A DNA stretch of 64,000 bases, from the NCBI GenBank assembly GCA_002314885.1, contig DCHT01000028.1, positions 87,415 through 151,414 on the forward strand, read 5' to 3'. This DNA comes from Bacteroidales bacterium UBA1745. Lineage in GTDB: Bacteria > Bacteroidota > Bacteroidia > Bacteroidales > UBA932. Positions 9,399 to 17,978 of this stretch are shown here, piece by piece. Under the pieces are notes generated by a model that searched no databases, was not told the DNA's origin, and saw only the letters and a program-made list of their open reading frames with translations. A program made the position numbers and the translations under genes. Positions within the stretch are counted from its first letter, which is position 1. The number at the start of each line of letters is the position of its first letter.

Positions 9399-10241
9399 AT
9401 GAAACTCAACTGCGAAGTTCGCCAGGCGTCCAGCAACGTCGACGCAAAGCACTACGACACCGCCCGCATCCGCCAGGAATATCTCGTTACCAACCTTATG
9501 GTAGCCGACGAGATCAATATGGTATATTCAATGTTCGACCGCATCATCGCAGGCGGCGCCGTTCCAGTGAAGGAAGAACTCCTTCTCAGCGCACCTGAGA
9601 TCCTGCGTGCAGACTACTTCACCCAGCGCCGCGAAATCGGCATCATCAACGTCGGCGGCACCGGCATCGTGAAGGTAGGCGACGAGGAATACACCATTCC
9701 TAACAAGGAGGCCATCTATGTAGGCCGCGGCAACCGCCACATCAGCTTCAGGAGCGTGGATCCTGAGCAGCCAGCACACTTCTACTTCAACTCCGCCACC
9801 GCACACCGCGAGACCGGAATCAAGCAGGTGAGCAAGAAGGACGCAGTCGTTATGCACTGCGGCTGCCTCGAGGAAGCCAACGAGCGCACCATCAACCGCC
9901 TTCTCGTGAAGGAGGTAGTGCCTTGCTGCCAGCTCCAGATGGGTATGACCGAACTTGCACCGGGCAGCACCTGGAACACTATGCCGGCACACACCCACGA
10001 CCGCCGTATGGAGGTTTACTTCTACTTCGACGTAGCCGAGGGCGCTGCAGTCTGCCACTTTATGGGCGAGCCTCAGGAGACCCGTCACATCTGGATGCAG
10101 AACGAGCAGGCAGTCATCTCTCCGCAGTGGAGCATCCACTCCGCCTGCGCCACCCGCAACTACACCTTCATCTGGGGAATGTGCGGCGAGAACGACGACT
10201 ACGGCGATATGGACTGGTGCGCAACCACTGACCTGAGATAA
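9399..10241 (+). CDS. kduI: 5-keto-4-deoxyuronate isomerase (KduI)
   Basis: The 280-residue cupin matches the usual length of KduI. The metal-binding segment PAHTHDRRMEVYFYF is visible near residues 195-210, with the MGEPQETRHIWMQNEQAVISP region after it. KduI converts 5-keto-4-deoxyuronate, the spontaneous product of unsaturated galacturonate, to 2,5-diketo-3-deoxygluconate, the substrate of KduD encoded 9 bases upstream. Expected in the cytoplasm. Confidence 0.96.
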   Translation: MKLNCEVRQASSNVDAKHYDTARIRQEYLVTNLMVADEINMVYSMFDRIIAGGAVPVKEELLLSAPEILRADYFTQRREIGIINVGGTGIVKVGDEEYTIPNKEAIYVGRGNRHISFRSVDPEQPAHFYFNSATAHRETGIKQVSKKDAVVMHCGCLEEANERTINRLLVKEVVPCCQLQMGMTELAPGSTWNTMPAHTHDRRMEVYFYFDVAEGAAVCHFMGEPQETRHIWMQNEQAVISPQWSIHSACATRNYTFIWGMCGENDDYGDMDWCATTDLR

Positions 10242-10242
10242 T

Positions 10243-11103
10243 ATGAAGAAGGTACTCGCAATCGCAGGCGCAATCCTGTGCCTGGCTTCCTGCGCTCCGA
10301 AGAACGAGGAAGCAAAGGTGATGGCCCGCTTCGTCCCTGAAAGGGCGGACGACTTCATCTGGGAGAACGACCTTATCTGCTACCGTGCCTACGGAGAGGC
10401 CCTCGAGGGCAATCCTACGGCTCCTGGCTTCGACATCTGGGTGAAGACCCCGGGCGCACTCGTGGCCAACGAGCGCTACCGCCTCGAACTCGAGGAAGGT
10501 CTTTCCTACCACATCGACCGCGGCAACGGCAAGGACTGCTACAAGGTGGCCGTCAGCCTCGGCGCAGGTGCATCCTCACCAGTAGTGGACGGACAGATCA
10601 TCTACCCTGCCACCAACTACCGCAGCTGGGAAATCGTGGACAGCAGCGCGACCGAAATTTCCTTCGTGCTCCACTATCCGGCCTGGGAAGTTGACGGACA
10701 TCAGGTGGCTCTCGACAAGAAGATCACCGTGACCGCAGGTTCCTACTTCTGCAAGGCAGAGGACGTCTACACCGGCGACTTCGAAAGCCTCACAGTGGCA
10801 GCAGGCATCTTCAACCACGTACCTGACGATCCTGACCAGACCACAGTCATCGCAGAAGACCGCCTCGCAGTGTGGGAGCACGCTTCCGACACCTCAGTCG
10901 AGCCTGAGGACGGTATGATCGGCGTCGCCGTGGTTATGCCAGGCGCTGAGACCATCATCCCTCTCGAGGCCAACAAGCCACACCTCGTTGCCCTCAAGAC
11001 CGTCACCCCAGGTGAGACCCTCACCTATTACTTCGGCTCCTGCTGGAGCAAGGGTGACGTCAAGACCGCCGAGGACTGGCTCTCCATCGTCAACGCTCAG
11101 TAA
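10243..11103 (+). CDS. DUF4861-family lipoprotein of the pectin operon
   Basis: A 286-residue protein with a lipobox (LASC, cysteine 17). The beginning of the mature part (RADDFIWENDLICYRAYGEAL...GFDIWVKTPG) is the DUF4861 pattern; members of that family regularly accompany pectin-degrading enzymes in Bacteroidetes. It starts one base after the kduI stop, so it is translated with kduI, yet its signal sends it out of the cytoplasm, presumably to the periplasm or surface. It is shorter than many members. No catalytic residues can be assigned and the biochemical role is unknown to me; action on unsaturated or modified galacturonides is a guess from context. Confidence 0.75.
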   Translation: MKKVLAIAGAILCLASCAPKNEEAKVMARFVPERADDFIWENDLICYRAYGEALEGNPTAPGFDIWVKTPGALVANERYRLELEEGLSYHIDRGNGKDCYKVAVSLGAGASSPVVDGQIIYPATNYRSWEIVDSSATEISFVLHYPAWEVDGHQVALDKKITVTAGSYFCKAEDVYTGDFESLTVAAGIFNHVPDDPDQTTVIAEDRLAVWEHASDTSVEPEDGMIGVAVVMPGAETIIPLEANKPHLVALKTVTPGETLTYYFGSCWSKGDVKTAEDWLSIVNAQ

Positions 11104-11111
11104 TTTCTCTC

Positions 11112-11222
11112 CAACAGTCAGCGAATCGCTGACTGTTGCTGCATAATCTCTCCAACAGTCACGCGCCGCGTGACTGTTAATTAAAAACAGTGCCAACAGT
11201 CATTCGATCGATGACTGTTGGC
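11112..11222. repeat. three tandem hairpins with common outer stem AACAGTCA/TGACTGTT
   Basis: Three near-perfect inverted repeats lie at 11112-11138, 11154-11178 and 11192-11222. All share the outer arms AACAGTCA and TGACTGTT, but the inner arms differ and still pair: GCGA/TCGC, CGCG/CGCG, and TTCGA/TCGA (CGATCG centre). A fourth small hairpin, TTGGC-GCTT-GCCAA (11218-11231), overlaps the end of the third. They fill the gap between two convergent genes. On the minus strand the third hairpin is followed by TTTTT, so it could stop transcription coming from uxaB. The tandem, co-varying arrangement is more than a single terminator needs. Confidence 0.85.
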
Positions 11223-11248
11223 GCTTGCCAAAAATATCTTAAAACAAA

Positions 11249-12691
11249 CTAAAGGATTGCCTGAACGGCTGCGCGCATACCCTCGGCCTGGATGAGTGCG
11301 AGGTCAGCGGTGAGCATATCGGTGAGACCCGGGATGGCGTTGAGGTCCTCGCCCCAGATGAGGTCTGAAGCTGCAAGTACGCCCTCGGCTACCTTGCGTA
11401 CGTCGCCAGTTGCCCAGAGGTCCTTGAGGAGCTGCATAATTGCTGCGTCATCGTTAGGAACGATCTCGTCTTCTCCCCTCTTGCCGCCCTTGTAGTAGGT
11501 GGTGATGCCGGCGAGACCGAGCACGAGGCCCTTAGGGAGTTCGCCCTTGCGCTCGAGATAGGTCTTGAGGCCTGGGAGGTCGCGGGTCTTGTATTTAGGG
11601 AAGGAGTTGAGCATAATGGAAGTCACGAAATGCTTCACGAACGGATTGCGGAAACGGTCCATAACGTCGGAAGCGAACTTCTGGAGCTCCTCCATAGGGA
11701 GGTTGAGGGTCTGCATAAGTTCCTCAAACATCACCTTGTGCACGAACTGGCCGATGAGCTCGTCCTCGCAGCACTCCTTCACGGTGTTCAGGCCGCTGAG
11801 GTAGCCGACTGGAGAAAGCACGGTGTGAGGGCCGTTGAGGAGGGTAACCTTGCGCTCGTGATATGGAGCCTCTGAAGGCACGAAGAGCACGTGGAGACCA
11901 GCCTTGTCTGCAGGGAACTCCTCTGCGACAGCCTGTGGAGCCTCGATCACCCAGAGGTGGAAGATCTCAGCCTTCACGAGCATATTGTCCTGATAGCCGA
12001 CGCGCTCGCAGAGCTGGGCGGCGGTGTCGCGTGGATAACCCGGAACGATGCGGTCCACGAGGGTGCAGTAAACGCCGCAGGCATTCTCGAACCAGTTGGA
12101 GAAGTCCTCACCGAGGTTCCAAAGCTTGATGTACTCGCGTATGCACCTCTTGAGCTCCTTGCCATTGAGGAAGATGAGCTCACAAGGAAGGATGATGAAG
12201 CCCTTGCTCATATCGCCCTTGAAGTACTCGTACCTGTGGTAGAGCAGCTGCACGAGCTTGCCAGGATATGAAGAAGCAGGCTTGTCCTCGAACTTGCAGT
12301 TAGGGTCGAAGGCGATGCCGGCCTCAGTGGTGTTGGAGATGATGAACCTCATCTCAGGCTGCTCAGCGAGCTTGAGGTAGTCATCGAAGTCACGGTAAGG
12401 GTTGATACCACGGCTGATCACGTCGATCATCTCGGCGGAATCCACTGGCTGGCCCTCATTGAGGCCCTGGAGGTTGAGGTGATAGAGGCAGTCCTGCTCG
12501 TTGAGCATATCTACCATTCCCCTGTCGATTGGCTGAACAAGCACGACTGAAGCATTGAAATCAGTCTTCTTGTTGGTGTTCCAGATGATCCAGTCAACGA
12601 ATGCGCGGAGGAAGTTTCCCTCACCGAACTGAATCACCTTCTCAGTGTAAGTCTTTGCCTGTGGGGCAGTCTGACGATTGAGTCTTTCCAT
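11249..12691 (-). CDS. uxaB: tagaturonate reductase / altronate oxidoreductase (UxaB)
   Basis: The protein has 480 residues, close to E. coli UxaB (483). The mannitol-dehydrogenase-type Rossmann start VIQFGEGNFLRAFVDWI is near the N-terminus, and KVTLLNGPHTVLSPVGYLSG is the usual C-terminal-domain motif. It reduces D-tagaturonate to D-altronate with NADH in galacturonate catabolism. I start at MERLNRQ (12691). The frame runs to 12748, but that would place the start beyond the probable -7 element at 12746-12753. It is transcribed divergently from uxaC and shares a regulatory region containing a palindromic operator. Confidence 0.95.
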   Translation of the reverse strand: MERLNRQTAPQAKTYTEKVIQFGEGNFLRAFVDWIIWNTNKKTDFNASVVLVQPIDRGMVDMLNEQDCLYHLNLQGLNEGQPVDSAEMIDVISRGINPYRDFDDYLKLAEQPEMRFIISNTTEAGIAFDPNCKFEDKPASSYPGKLVQLLYHRYEYFKGDMSKGFIILPCELIFLNGKELKRCIREYIKLWNLGEDFSNWFENACGVYCTLVDRIVPGYPRDTAAQLCERVGYQDNMLVKAEIFHLWVIEAPQAVAEEFPADKAGLHVLFVPSEAPYHERKVTLLNGPHTVLSPVGYLSGLNTVKECCEDELIGQFVHKVMFEELMQTLNLPMEELQKFASDVMDRFRNPFVKHFVTSIMLNSFPKYKTRDLPGLKTYLERKGELPKGLVLGLAGITTYYKGGKRGEDEIVPNDDAAIMQLLKDLWATGDVRKVAEGVLAASDLIWGEDLNAIPGLTDMLTADLALIQAEGMRAAVQAIL

Positions 12692-12745
12692 ACTATTTAT
12701 ATATATTGATATTAGTCTGATACGGTGGTATTTCAACCACGGCGA

Positions 12746-12753
12746 CAAATTTA
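12746..12753 (-). promoter_or_regulatory. -7 promoter element for uxaB
   Basis: The plus strand reads CAAATTTA, which is TAAATTTG on the minus strand and fits TAnnTTTG. It ends 8 bases before the operator at 12762. The lacI promoter shows the same 8-base spacing to its own operator. Confidence 0.7.
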
Positions 12754-12761
12754 GAAAAAAA

Positions 12762-12781
12762 TTCCGTGCCCGTGCACGGAA
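12762..12781. promoter_or_regulatory. LacI-type operator between uxaB and uxaC
   Basis: TTCCGTGCCCGTGCACGGAA has perfect 7-bp arms TTCCGTG/CACGGAA around a hexamer with a central CG, the layout of LacI-family operators. Its reverse complement differs at one base from the site at 16852-16871. It lies 8 bases from the uxaB -7 element and 16 bases from the uxaC -7 element, so one bound dimer could control both promoters. Confidence 0.82.
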
Positions 12782-12797
12782 AATCGAAAATTATTTA

Positions 12798-12805
12798 TAA
12801 TTTTG
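12798..12805 (+). promoter_or_regulatory. -7 promoter element for uxaC-uxaA
   Basis: TAATTTTG fits TAnnTTTG exactly and lies 52 bases before the uxaC start. The operator occupies the place where a -33 element would be. Confidence 0.68.
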
Positions 12806-12856
12806 TTCGCGTCTTATATTAGACTCATAGTGCAAATACGATAAAAACACAATAAT

Positions 12857-14257
12857 ATGTCATTCATCAACGAAGATTTCATGCTGCAGGGCGAGGTAGC
12901 CAAGGAGCTATACCACAGCAGCGCAGAGAAAATGCCTATCATCGACTACCACTGTCATCTCGTGCCTCAGATGATCGCAGAGAACTGGCAGTTCAAGGAC
13001 ATCACCGAACTCTGGCTCGGCGGCGACCACTACAAGTGGCGCGCAATGAGGGGCAACGGAGTGCCTGAGGAATACATCACCGGAGGAATGTCCTCCTGGG
13101 AGAAGTTCCAGAAATGGGCCGAGACCGTGCCTTACACTATGCGCAATCCGCTCTACCACTGGACTCACCTCGAGCTCAAGAGAGTGTTCGGCATCGACAA
13201 GCTCCTCTGCCCTGAGACCGCGAAGGAAATCTTCGAGCAGTGCAACGAGATGCTCGCTACCGAGGAATTCCGCGGCCAGCAGCTCATCCGCAAGTTCAAC
13301 GTGGAAGTAGTCTGCACCACCGACGACCCTGCTGACGACCTCCGCTACCACAAGATGATCAACGAGAAGCCTTTCGGAACCAAGGTCATCCCGGCCTGGC
13401 GTCCTGACAAGGCTATGGCTATCGAGAATCCTAAGGCCTACAAGGAATATATCAAGAAGCTCGGCGAGGCTGCAAATATGGAGATCAAGTCCTATTCCGA
13501 CCTCCTCGAGGCACTCCGCAAGCGCCACGCATTCTTCGAGTCTATGGGCTGCAAGCTCTCCGACCACGGCCTGGAGACCTTCTACGCAGCAGACTACAAG
13601 GACATCGAGATCGAGGCCATCTTCAAGCTCGTGATGCTCGGCAAGACCCCTAACGCCACCGAACTCGAAAAGTTCCGCAGCGCCTGCCTCCACGACTTCG
13701 CAGTTATGGACGCAGATGCAGGCTGGGCACAGCAGTTCCACATCGGCGCAATCCGCAACAACAACACCAAGATGTTCAACATCCTCGGTCCTGACACAGG
13801 ATACGACGCAATCCACGACGTGCAGTGCGCAGCCGCAGGCAACCGTTTCTTCGACCGCCTCACTCTCGAGGGCAAGCTCGCCAAGACCATCGTATACTGC
13901 CTCAATCCTAAGGACAACGAGGTGCTTATGACTATGGCCTACACCTTCAACGACGGCACCGTACCTGGCAAGATGCAGTTCGGTTCAGGCTGGTGGTTCC
14001 TCGATCAGGAAGACGGTATGCGCAAGCAGATGAACGCTCTCTCAGCCCTCGGTCTCTTCACCCGCTTCGTGGGTATGCTCACCGACTCCCGCAGCTTCAT
14101 CTCCTATCCTCGCCACGAGTACTTCCGTCGCATCCTCTGCTCCGTCATCGGAGAAGACGTGGAGAAGGGCAAGCTCCCGGCAAGCGAGATGGACTTCCTC
14201 AAGAAGGTTGTCGAGGACATCTCCTACAACAACGCAAAGAACTACTTCAACTTCTAG
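12857..14257 (+). CDS. uxaC: glucuronate/galacturonate isomerase (UxaC)
   Basis: At 466 residues it has the normal UxaC length. The metal-binding HxH of this amidohydrolase-like family is seen as IDYHCHL near residue 35, followed by LWLGGDHYKWRAMR, a hallmark of uronate isomerases. VVCTTDDPADDL and the C-terminal LTDSRSFISYPRHEYFRRILC also fit. It isomerizes D-galacturonate to D-tagaturonate (and D-glucuronate to D-fructuronate) in the cytoplasm. It heads an operon with uxaA 6 bases downstream. It contains one of the very few CATG sites in the window (12880). Confidence 0.97.
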   Translation: MSFINEDFMLQGEVAKELYHSSAEKMPIIDYHCHLVPQMIAENWQFKDITELWLGGDHYKWRAMRGNGVPEEYITGGMSSWEKFQKWAETVPYTMRNPLYHWTHLELKRVFGIDKLLCPETAKEIFEQCNEMLATEEFRGQQLIRKFNVEVVCTTDDPADDLRYHKMINEKPFGTKVIPAWRPDKAMAIENPKAYKEYIKKLGEAANMEIKSYSDLLEALRKRHAFFESMGCKLSDHGLETFYAADYKDIEIEAIFKLVMLGKTPNATELEKFRSACLHDFAVMDADAGWAQQFHIGAIRNNNTKMFNILGPDTGYDAIHDVQCAAAGNRFFDRLTLEGKLAKTIVYCLNPKDNEVLMTMAYTFNDGTVPGKMQFGSGWWFLDQEDGMRKQMNALSALGLFTRFVGMLTDSRSFISYPRHEYFRRILCSVIGEDVEKGKLPASEMDFLKKVVEDISYNNAKNYFNF

Positions 14258-14263
14258 GACCAG

Positions 14264-15763
14264 ATGGCAGAATTCATACGCATCAATCCCGCCGACAACG
14301 TAGCCGTTGCCCTCACCGACCTGCCGGAAGGCAAGGTCGTCGAAATCGAGGGATATGGCTCCGTAACCCTGTCAGAGGCCATTCCACGCGGACACAAGTT
14401 CACTCTTGAGGCCCTTGCGGAAGGCAGCGACATCATCAAATATGGCTTCCCTATCGGCCACGTGACCCGCGATGCAGGCAAAGGCAGCCTGGTGAACCAC
14501 GAGTGCATCAAGACCAATCTTTCCGGCCTGCTCGAGTACTCATACGAACCGGCACTGGAAGAGATAGCAGAGGCTGCTGACAAGCGCACATTCATGGGCT
14601 TCCGCCGCTCTAACGGCGAGGTGGGCATACGCAACCAGATATGGATCGTGCCTACCGTAGGCTGCGTGAACGGCGTCTGCGAACAGATGGCACAGCGCTT
14701 CCGCGCCGAGAAGGCAGGAAATATGGGAACGGTCGACACCATCGTGGCCTTCCCTCACAACTACGGCTGCTCCCAGCTGGGCGACGACCATCAGAACACC
14801 CGCACGGTGCTCTCGGATATGGTTCATCACCCGAATGCAGGCGGCGTGCTCGTAGTGAGCCTCGGCTGCGAAAACAACCAGCTGAGCGCCTTCAAGGAAC
14901 TGCTCGCTGACGTGGATCCGGCAAAGGTCCGCACCATCGAGATGCAGAAAGTGGAAGGTGACGAAATCGAAGCCGGCCTCGTGCTCCTGCGCGAACTCTT
15001 CGACAACTGCAGCGGCGTGGAAAGGACTCCTGTCCCTGTCAGCGAACTGCGCGTAGGCCTCAAATGCGGCGGCTCAGACGGCCTCTCAGGCATCACCGCG
15101 AACCCGCTTCTGGGAGTGTTCTCGGACTGGATCGTAGCCCAGGGCGGCACCACAGTGCTCACCGAGGTTCCGGAGATGTTCGGTGCGGAAACCATACTTA
15201 TGAACCGCTGTCAGGACATCGACACCTTCGGCAAGACAGTCAGCCTCATCAACGACTTCAAGGCCTACTTTATGAAGAACGACCAGCCTGTCTATGAGAA
15301 TCCTTCTCCGGGCAACAAGGCCGGCGGCATCTCCACCCTCGAGGAAAAATCCCTCGGCTGCACCCAGAAATGCGGCAAGAGCATAGTCAGGAATGTCCTC
15401 AAGTACGGTGAGCGCCTCCAGACCAAGGGCCTCAACCTGCTCAGTGCCCCTGGCAACGACCTCGTGGCTTCCACCGCACTGGGCGCCTCAGGCTGCCAGC
15501 TCGTGCTCTTCACCACCGGCCGCGGCACACCGTTCGGAAGCTTCGTGCCTACGATGAAGATATCCACCAACACTCCTCTCGCCGAGAAGAAGCCGACCTG
15601 GATCGACTTCAACGCAGGCGTGCTGGCCGAGAACGAATCGATGGACAGCGCCGCTCAGCGCTTCATAGACAAGGTGCTCGCTGTCGCTTCCGGAGAGGAA
15701 GTGAACGCAGAGAAGTCCGGAATCCGCGAAATCGCGATATTCAAGACGGGAGTTACGCTCTAG
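14264..15763 (+). CDS. uxaA: altronate dehydratase (UxaA)
   Basis: The protein has 499 residues and the two-part UxaA structure: an N-terminal SAF-type domain of about 100 residues (INPADNVAVALTDLPEG...), then a large C-terminal dehydratase domain with NQIWIVPTVGCVN, FPHNYGCSQLG, GLKCGGSDGLSGITANP and CTQKCGKS. The conserved cysteines fit an iron-containing lyase. It dehydrates D-altronate to 2-keto-3-deoxygluconate. Its TAG stop overlaps the TAG stop of the convergent lacI gene by four bases at a CTAG, so there is no room for a terminator between the two. Confidence 0.95.
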   Translation: MAEFIRINPADNVAVALTDLPEGKVVEIEGYGSVTLSEAIPRGHKFTLEALAEGSDIIKYGFPIGHVTRDAGKGSLVNHECIKTNLSGLLEYSYEPALEEIAEAADKRTFMGFRRSNGEVGIRNQIWIVPTVGCVNGVCEQMAQRFRAEKAGNMGTVDTIVAFPHNYGCSQLGDDHQNTRTVLSDMVHHPNAGGVLVVSLGCENNQLSAFKELLADVDPAKVRTIEMQKVEGDEIEAGLVLLRELFDNCSGVERTPVPVSELRVGLKCGGSDGLSGITANPLLGVFSDWIVAQGGTTVLTEVPEMFGAETILMNRCQDIDTFGKTVSLINDFKAYFMKNDQPVYENPSPGNKAGGISTLEEKSLGCTQKCGKSIVRNVLKYGERLQTKGLNLLSAPGNDLVASTALGASGCQLVLFTTGRGTPFGSFVPTMKISTNTPLAEKKPTWIDFNAGVLAENESMDSAAQRFIDKVLAVASGEEVNAEKSGIREIAIFKTGVTL

Positions 15764-16818
15764 TAATTCTCGACATTCAGTCGGGTAAGAATATCCATAT
15801 GCATATAGAAGTCCCTGTTCGCAGGGACTTTATGCATTAATATGCAGTCTGCAAGAACTGAGACTGCCTGACGGGACTGGTCCTCGGTGTGCTGGGCGAT
15901 GAGCACGCCCACACTGCCCTGTCTGAGGGCCTCCACATTGGCGTCCAGATTGTCAAAGCCTATCACGCGGCGCTCCTGGTCGGGATGCTTTGCAAGGAAG
16001 TCGGCAATGAGGTGGATACGGGAATTGAACATCACCACATACTTGTACTGAGGTCCCTTCGCGAAGAAGGCCTCGAGAGTAGGTTCGATGGTCTCAGGAT
16101 GAGCCGGATCGATGAACACGTTGTTCACGTTGCACTCCGGGAAGTTCTCGTCGATGAAATCATTGAAGCCGGCACGGCGGTTGATGGTCGGGTCAGACTG
16201 ACGGGACTTGTCTCGATGTATGCGGACGACGGCGATGTCCTTCACCTGCTCTTCGCGGCACCTTTCAGTCAGAAGGGCGGCGCAGAGGTAGCCCGACTTG
16301 TACATAGGCATACCGTAATATGCGAAATAGTCGCCCTCCTCGAGTTTGGTATCCACATATACGTATGGAATGTCCCGGGCACGGAGTTCGGCCACAAGGT
16401 TCATAGTCCCGCTCTTGAAAAGAGGAGCAATGACAACGCCTGAAGGATTGCTGGCGAGCAGCTCCGCACAGGCTTTCGCGAATGAGTCGGCATCGTACTG
16501 GTCATAATGGAAGATCCTGGTCACGATATTGAGGTTGGAAACGGCCTCTCCGCCGGCCACGAAGCCGTCACGTATCTTCTCCCAGTATTCTCCGGCCACG
16601 ATATCAGGCAGGATGCAGGCAATCACGTGATTCTTCCTGGTAGCCAGGAGGGAGGCATAGAAATTAGGCTCATAGTTAAGTTCCTCAATAGCCTTGCGCA
16701 CCTTCTCGGCGCTCCTGCGGGACACTTCGCCACGGTTGTGGAGGACACGGTCAACCGTACCCTTGGACACCCCGGCCTTAGCCGCAACATCGAAAATCGT
16801 AATCTTCTTCTCTTCCAT
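15760..16818 (-). CDS. LacI-family transcriptional regulator of hexuronate genes
   Basis: A 352-residue LacI/PurR-type repressor. The helix-turn-helix is at the N-terminus (TIFDVAAKAGVSKGTVDRVL, then NRGEVS), followed by a periplasmic-binding-protein-like effector domain (HVIACILPD..., GFDNLDANVEAL near the end). I start at MEEKK (16818); the frame extends further upstream but would run into the promoter and operator. It lies between uxaCA and kdgKA-exuT, and the same palindrome occurs in front of its own gene and in front of uxaB/uxaC. It therefore probably controls both divergent regions, with a hexuronate or a catabolic intermediate as effector. The effector is not deducible from sequence. 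Confidence 0.92.
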   Translation of the reverse strand: MEEKKITIFDVAAKAGVSKGTVDRVLHNRGEVSRRSAEKVRKAIEELNYEPNFYASLLATRKNHVIACILPDIVAGEYWEKIRDGFVAGGEAVSNLNIVTRIFHYDQYDADSFAKACAELLASNPSGVVIAPLFKSGTMNLVAELRARDIPYVYVDTKLEEGDYFAYYGMPMYKSGYLCAALLTERCREEQVKDIAVVRIHRDKSRQSDPTINRRAGFNDFIDENFPECNVNNVFIDPAHPETIEPTLEAFFAKGPQYKYVVMFNSRIHLIADFLAKHPDQERRVIGFDNLDANVEALRQGSVGVLIAQHTEDQSRQAVSVLADCILMHKVPANRDFYMHMDILTRLNVENY

Positions 16819-16835
16819 ATTCCTATTATACGACA

Positions 16836-16843
16836 CAAAGATA
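16836..16843 (-). promoter_or_regulatory. -7 promoter element for lacI
   Basis: Plus-strand CAAAGATA reads TATCTTTG on the minus strand, an exact TAnnTTTG match. It is 8 bases from the operator at 16852, which suggests autoregulation. Confidence 0.7.
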
Positions 16844-16851
16844 AAAAATAT

Positions 16852-16871
16852 TTCCGTGTACGGGCACGGAA
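16852..16871. promoter_or_regulatory. LacI-type operator between lacI and kdgK
   Basis: TTCCGTGTACGGGCACGGAA has the same 7-bp arms as the operator at 12762-12781 and differs from its reverse complement at one base (19 of 20). It stands 8 bases from the lacI -7 and 16 bases from the kdgK -7, exactly the spacing seen at the uxaB/uxaC site. Confidence 0.84.
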
Positions 16872-16887
16872 TATTCAGAAAATTAAG

Positions 16888-16895
16888 TATTTTTG
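16888..16895 (+). promoter_or_regulatory. -7 promoter element for kdgK-kdgA-exuT
   Basis: TATTTTTG fits TAnnTTTG and lies 45 bases before the kdgK start, 16 bases after the operator. Confidence 0.7.
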
Positions 16896-16940
16896 TGGTC
16901 GGATATAATCCGAAAAACGGCAAAATTCAAAACTATTGAT

Positions 16941-17966
16941 ATGGCAAAAGTTATCACTCTCGGAGAAATAATGCTCCGACTCAGCCCAGAGGGCAATGAC
17001 AGGTTCATCCAGACCGAGTCATTCCGAATCATCCCCGGAGGCGGCGAGGCAAACGTCGCTGTCAGCCTCGCAAACTACGGACACGAGGCCTGCTTCGTGA
17101 GCAAACTCCCTAAGCACGAAATCGGTCAGATCGCAGTGAACGCGCTCCGTCGCTACGGAGTGAACACCGAATACATCTGCCGCGGCGGTGACCGAGTAGG
17201 TCTCTACTACTGCGAGACCGGTGCGTCTATGCGTCCTTCAAAGGTCATCTACGACCGTGCACATTCAGCAATCGCAGAGGCAAATCCTGAGGATTTCGAC
17301 TTCGACGCAATTATGGAAGGCGCCACCTGGTTCCACTGGTCAGGCATCACCCCTGCCATCTCCGACAAGGCCGCTGAGCTCACCAGGCTTGCCTGTGAGG
17401 CTGCAAAGCGCCACGGCGTGACAGTGAGCGTGGACCTCAACTTCCGCAAGAAACTCTGGACCTCAGAGAAGGCCATCTCCATTATGAGGCCTCTTATGAA
17501 ATATGTGGACGTCTGCATCGGAAACGAGGAAGACGCAGAACTCTGCCTCGGCTTCAAGCCGGACGCAGACGTGGAAGGCGGCGAGACCAACGCAGCCGGC
17601 TACGAGGGCATCTTCAGGCAGATGAGGGAGGAATTCGGCTTCAAATATGTCGTATCCACCCTCCGCGAGTCATTCTCCGCAACCCACAACGGCTGGAAGG
17701 CCCTCATCTTCGACGGAAAGGAATTCTACCAGTCAAAGCGCTATGACATCAACCCTATCATCGACCGCGTCGGTGGTGGTGACTCATTCTCAGGCGGCCT
17801 CATCCACGGTATGCTCAAGTACCCTGGCGACCAGGCATCTGCCCTCGAGTTCGCAGTTGCGGCATCTGCTCTCAAGCACACCGTGAACGGCGACTTCAAC
17901 CTCGTAAGCGAAGCAGAGGTACTCGCCCTCGCAGGCGGTTCTGCAAACGGTCGTGTTCAGCGCTAA
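16941..17966 (+). CDS. kdgK: 2-keto-3-deoxygluconate kinase (PfkB family)
   Basis: A 341-residue ribokinase/PfkB kinase. The N-terminal GEIMLRLSP and PGGGEANVAVSLANYG form the sugar-binding half. DRVGGGDSFSGGLIHG near residue 275 is the PfkB signature with the catalytic aspartate and anion hole. It phosphorylates 2-keto-3-deoxygluconate to KDPG. MAKVITLGE at 16941 is chosen because the longer frame from 16893 would begin inside the -7 element. The gene is followed 12 bases later by kdgA, which uses its product. Confidence 0.94.
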   Translation: MAKVITLGEIMLRLSPEGNDRFIQTESFRIIPGGGEANVAVSLANYGHEACFVSKLPKHEIGQIAVNALRRYGVNTEYICRGGDRVGLYYCETGASMRPSKVIYDRAHSAIAEANPEDFDFDAIMEGATWFHWSGITPAISDKAAELTRLACEAAKRHGVTVSVDLNFRKKLWTSEKAISIMRPLMKYVDVCIGNEEDAELCLGFKPDADVEGGETNAAGYEGIFRQMREEFGFKYVVSTLRESFSATHNGWKALIFDGKEFYQSKRYDINPIIDRVGGGDSFSGGLIHGMLKYPGDQASALEFAVAASALKHTVNGDFNLVSEAEVLALAGGSANGRVQR

Positions 17967-17978
17967 AATTCAGGAATT

